Assembly: GCA_964520055.1 (NCBI GenBank)
Contig: CAZFME010000106.1
Location: 1-7,646, forward strand
Reading direction: 5' to 3'
Origin: DUNY01 sp964520055
GTDB lineage: Bacteria; Bacillota; Thermosediminibacteria; Thermosediminibacterales; Tepidanaerobacteraceae
DNA length: 7,646 bases
The position numbers and the translations under genes are program-made. Under the pieces are notes generated by a model. That model searched no databases, was not told where the DNA came from, and was given only the letters and a program-made list of their open reading frames with translations. Numbering within the stretch: position 1 is the stretch's first letter; the number at the start of each line of letters is the position of its first letter. Below are positions 5,608 to 7,646 of this stretch, piece after piece.

Positions 5608-6333
5608 AGTGCGGCTCAAAAATTCTCTAGTGCGTTCTTTTACCGGGTTGTTAAAAATTCGCTCAGGAGGGCCTTCTTCTTCAATAACACCCTTATCCAT
5701 AAATACAACTCGATCAGATACTTCTTTTGCAAATTCCATTTCATGAGTCACTACTAGCATGGTTAGGCCGGTTTGGGCAAGTTTCTTCATGACCCTAAGG
5801 ACTTCTTCCACCAATTCAGGATCAAGGGATGATGTAGGTTCGTCAAACAACATAACATCCGGTTCCATTGAGAGGGCCCTGGCAATTGCAACCCGTTGTT
5901 TTTGCCCACCTGATAATTGTTTTGGTTTTGCATTGATGTATTGTTCCATTCCAACAACTTGCAAATATTTCATAGCAATTCTCTTGGCCTCTTCCTTGGA
6001 ACGTTTTAACACTTTCATTTGTCCCACTGTACAGTTACTTAAGACATTGTGATTGTTAAAAAGATTAAATTGCTGAAACACCATGCCTAATTTGGCGCGG
6101 TACGCGTATATATCATGATTATTATCTAAAATATTTTCTCCGTTATAAATAATTTCCCCACCACTTGGTTTTTCCAAAAGGTTAATACAGCGAAGCAGAG
6201 TTGATTTGCCTGACCCAGACGAACCGATGATACAGACAACCTCTCCTTTATTTACTGAAAAATTAATGTCCTTTAATACTTCATGTGTTCCGAAGGATTT
6301 ACTTAAATGCGCTATCTCGATTACCTTCTCCAT
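5593..6333 (-). CDS. Polar amino acid ABC importer, ATP-binding protein (GlnQ/HisP-like)
   Basis: This 246-residue ATPase drives amino acid uptake by hydrolysing ATP on the cytoplasmic side of the membrane as a dimer with the permease. All core motifs are visible: Walker A GSSGSGKST (37-45), Q-loop in MVFQQFNLF (84-92), signature LSGGQ (140-144), Walker B MLFDEP (161-166), D-loop SSLD (168-171, where the family usually has SALD) and switch His197 (VVTHEME). Length and motifs fit the amino-acid (PAAT) importer family. The ATG at 6331-6333 follows an AGGAGGGG ribosome site. It is the last gene of the binding protein, permease, ATPase order, 61 bases after the permease, and is followed by a terminator. 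The substrate amino acid cannot be read from the sequence. Its final codons are duplicated at 446-460. Confidence 0.95.
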   Translation of the reverse strand: MEKVIEIAHLSKSFGTHEVLKDINFSVNKGEVVCIIGSSGSGKSTLLRCINLLEKPSGGEIIYNGENILDNNHDIYAYRAKLGMVFQQFNLFNNHNVLSNCTVGQMKVLKRSKEEAKRIAMKYLQVVGMEQYINAKPKQLSGGQKQRVAIARALSMEPDVMLFDEPTSSLDPELVEEVLRVMKKLAQTGLTMLVVTHEMEFAKEVSDRVVFMDKGVIEEEGPPERIFNNPVKERTREFLSRTLKQM

Positions 6334-6394
6334 AATTCCCCTCCTCTCACGTCAATACTGGCAGAGTTCACAATTTATATTTTACAGTTCGGTG

Positions 6395-7123
6395 TTATAT
6401 TTGCATTGGATTACCAATTACTTCAAAATTATCCGGACCGTCTATTTTCTTTTCCATATAACGTAAGATTCTTGTCACCGTAAAAGTCATAACAAAATAT
6501 ATAACAGAAGCAATAAAAAAAGTTTCGAAATACTTGTAGTTGTTGCCAACAATTGATTTTGTTTGGAAGAATAATTCTGTTACAGAAATTACATTAAGCA
6601 CTGAGGTATCTTTAATATTTATTACAAATTCATTGCCTGTTGCCGGCAAGATATTGCGAATTACTTGTGGTAATATTACATTGACCATGGTTTGCATATG
6701 ATTCATACCTACAGCGTGAGCTGCCTCAAATTGTCCTTTATCTATAGATACAATGCCACCACGAACAATTTCAGCCATATAAGCACCTGTATTAATAGAT
6801 ACAATCAAAAAAGCTGCTGTCAATCTATCCATGTCAAGACCTAATGCCTGTGCGGAGCCGTAATAGATTACCGTGGCCTGAACAATCATAGGTGTCCCAC
6901 GAAATACTTCCACATAAACATTTAAGATGGCATTGATACATTTCAAAATTAGTTTTTTTACTCCTGATTCAGGTATTGGAACACTGCGTATAATACCAAC
7001 TAATAAACCGATAAAAAATCCTATAATAGTGCCCGTTATGGAAATCAAAAGTGTTGTACCGGCTCCACGCAGAAACATGGGCCAGTATTTTAAGGTGATT
7101 CTGATTATCTGCTCAAAGCTCAT
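6395..7123 (-). CDS. Polar amino acid ABC importer, permease (HisM/GlnP family)
   Basis: This 242-residue integral membrane protein forms the channel of the importer. The N-terminal PMFLRGAGTTLLIS and the FRGTPMIVQATVIYYG stretch (74-89) are hallmarks of the His/Glu/Gln/Arg/opine permease family. The cytoplasmic coupling loop EAAHAVG (133-139), followed by ILP (150-152), is the EAA motif that docks the ATPase. Hydrophobic segments lie near 20-45, 63-90, 102-120, 148-165 and 198-222. The ATG at 7121-7123 has AGGAGG (7132-7137) eight bases upstream. Length is normal for the family. Only one permease gene is seen, so it probably works as a homodimer, as in GlnPQ-type importers. Confidence 0.95.
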   Translation of the reverse strand: MSFEQIIRITLKYWPMFLRGAGTTLLISITGTIIGFFIGLLVGIIRSVPIPESGVKKLILKCINAILNVYVEVFRGTPMIVQATVIYYGSAQALGLDMDRLTAAFLIVSINTGAYMAEIVRGGIVSIDKGQFEAAHAVGMNHMQTMVNVILPQVIRNILPATGNEFVINIKDTSVLNVISVTELFFQTKSIVGNNYKYFETFFIASVIYFVMTFTVTRILRYMEKKIDGPDNFEVIGNPMQI

Positions 7124-7183
7124 ATGAGTTTCCTCCTTTTGGCACCGCTCTGTTTAGGTTCTCCTTATAAGTCATCAACCAAG

Positions 7184-7240
7184 GGCATACCGTCGCTTAC
7201 CCCACCGCTTGCAGAAGCAGAGGGATAAGCAACGGTAGCC
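7184..7240 (-). ncRNA. Strong intercistronic stem-loop between binding-protein and permease genes
   Basis: On the minus-strand RNA, TACCGUUGCUUAUCCC pairs with GGGUAAGCGACGGUA, giving a continuous stem of about 16 pairs with two G-U pairs. It is extended by GGC/GCC past a one-base bulge. The loop is about 19 bases and includes a small GCUU/AAGC stem. No T-tract follows. Stem-loops at this place in importer operons (malE-malF is the classic case) protect the upstream mRNA and reduce downstream expression, so more binding protein than permease is made. That role is inferred. Confidence 0.65.
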
Positions 7241-7252
7241 ATCGGATAAATA

Positions 7253-7646
7253 TTATTCTTCCGGCTGATTTTCGATAGCCTTATCCATGAGTTGTTGTTT
7301 TTCCGCATCTGAAATGCCTACCAATACCTCATTTATCTCCTCAATTAATTCACTTTCCTTCACAAGACCCACAGCAATGGCAGTGTCATCATCAGATGTT
7401 ACAAAGCCATCCTCAAATTCAACAAATGTAAAGTTTTCATTGGCAGCCGCCGCACTGACAGCTTCTGGCTTCTCCGAGATATACCCGTCGATCATTCCTG
7501 ATTCAAGAGCAACCCTCATTGCAGAGAAATCATCCATAGCCGGTTCTTTTATCACACCTTCAATTTGGTCAATTACCGTATAGTGGAATGTGCTTATTTG
7601 AGCAGTTATTTTTGCACCTTTAAAATCTTGAATGGATGTAGCTTCT
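7253..7646 (-). CDS. Polar amino acid ABC importer, substrate-binding protein (C-terminal part)
   Basis: About 130 residues are visible and the frame continues past the window end, so roughly half of a family-3 binding protein (usually about 260-290 residues) is present. The start lies outside; the GTG near 7555 is an internal codon. Recognisable pieces in order are IQDFKGAKITAQISTFHYT, the FSAMRVALESGMIDGYI stretch and a DTAIAVGLVK segment, ending in a helix (DAEKQQLMDKAIENQPEE). These are typical of the lobe and hinge-return region of amino-acid binding proteins. It would capture the ligand outside the cell and hand it to the permease encoded next, 129 bases downstream across a strong hairpin. 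Ligand specificity cannot be judged from this half. Confidence 0.9.
   Translation of the reverse strand, partial: EATSIQDFKGAKITAQISTFHYTVIDQIEGVIKEPAMDDFSAMRVALESGMIDGYISEKPEAVSAAAANENFTFVEFEDGFVTSDDDTAIAVGLVKESELIEEINEVLVGISDAEKQQLMDKAIENQPEE

Noticed and set aside
2476..7583. Several plus-strand frames of 65-121 codons opposite the receptor, lipoprotein and ABC genes
   Set aside because: All lie antisense to strongly supported genes, have no convincing ribosome sites and have low-complexity translations.
1..7646. CRISPR array, tRNA or rRNA genes
   Set aside because: No regularly spaced repeats, no cloverleaf-like segments and no rRNA-like sequence were seen on either strand.

Overview
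The window is low-GC DNA with strong Shine-Dalgarno sites (AGGAGG, AGGTGG) and a type 1 solute-binding lipoprotein with a typical Gram-positive lipobox. The protein types point to an anaerobic Bacillota/Clostridia bacterium, probably Lachnospirales-like. That placement is an inference from protein flavour, not a database match. Every convincing gene lies on the minus strand, so the transcription order is from high to low coordinates.

Region 1 (7646 down to about 5427): the 3' part of a polar-amino-acid ABC importer operon. It holds the C-terminal half of the substrate-binding protein (cut by the window end), a strong intercistronic hairpin, a HisM/GlnP-type permease and a GlnQ/HisP-type ATPase. 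Two consecutive Rho-independent terminator-like hairpins follow.

Region 2 (about 5401 down to 885): a separately promoted two-gene unit with a near-consensus sigma-A promoter (TTGACA, 17 bp, TATCAT). The first gene is an orphan type 1 (sugar/polyamine-like) solute-binding lipoprotein with no permease or ATPase of its own. The second, almost certainly translated from the same mRNA, is a 987-residue membrane receptor with the order dCache, HAMP-like linker, PAS, GGDEF, EAL. The pairing resembles the NspS-MbaA system of Vibrio cholerae, in which a periplasmic binding protein tunes a c-di-GMP enzyme. Here it appears as a lipoprotein-anchored, Gram-positive version and is the most interesting system in the window.

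Region 3 (884 down to 168): about 0.7 kb without a firm gene. It contains a possible 23-codon peptide ORF with a very good Shine-Dalgarno site, an IS-end-like imperfect palindrome, and a scar: a perfect 34-bp copy of the 3' end of the ABC ATPase gene plus its downstream sequence, followed by a diverged version of its terminator hairpin with perfect 21-bp arms. The scar suggests that the sensor unit sits between two copies of what was once a single ABC-operon end.

Region 4 (167 to 1): the first 55 codons of a mannitol dehydrogenase-family (fructuronate reductase-like) gene. Its own promoter overlaps a 10-bp palindrome, and a second, 22-bp palindrome lies just after the predicted transcription start. 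Both are good operator candidates.
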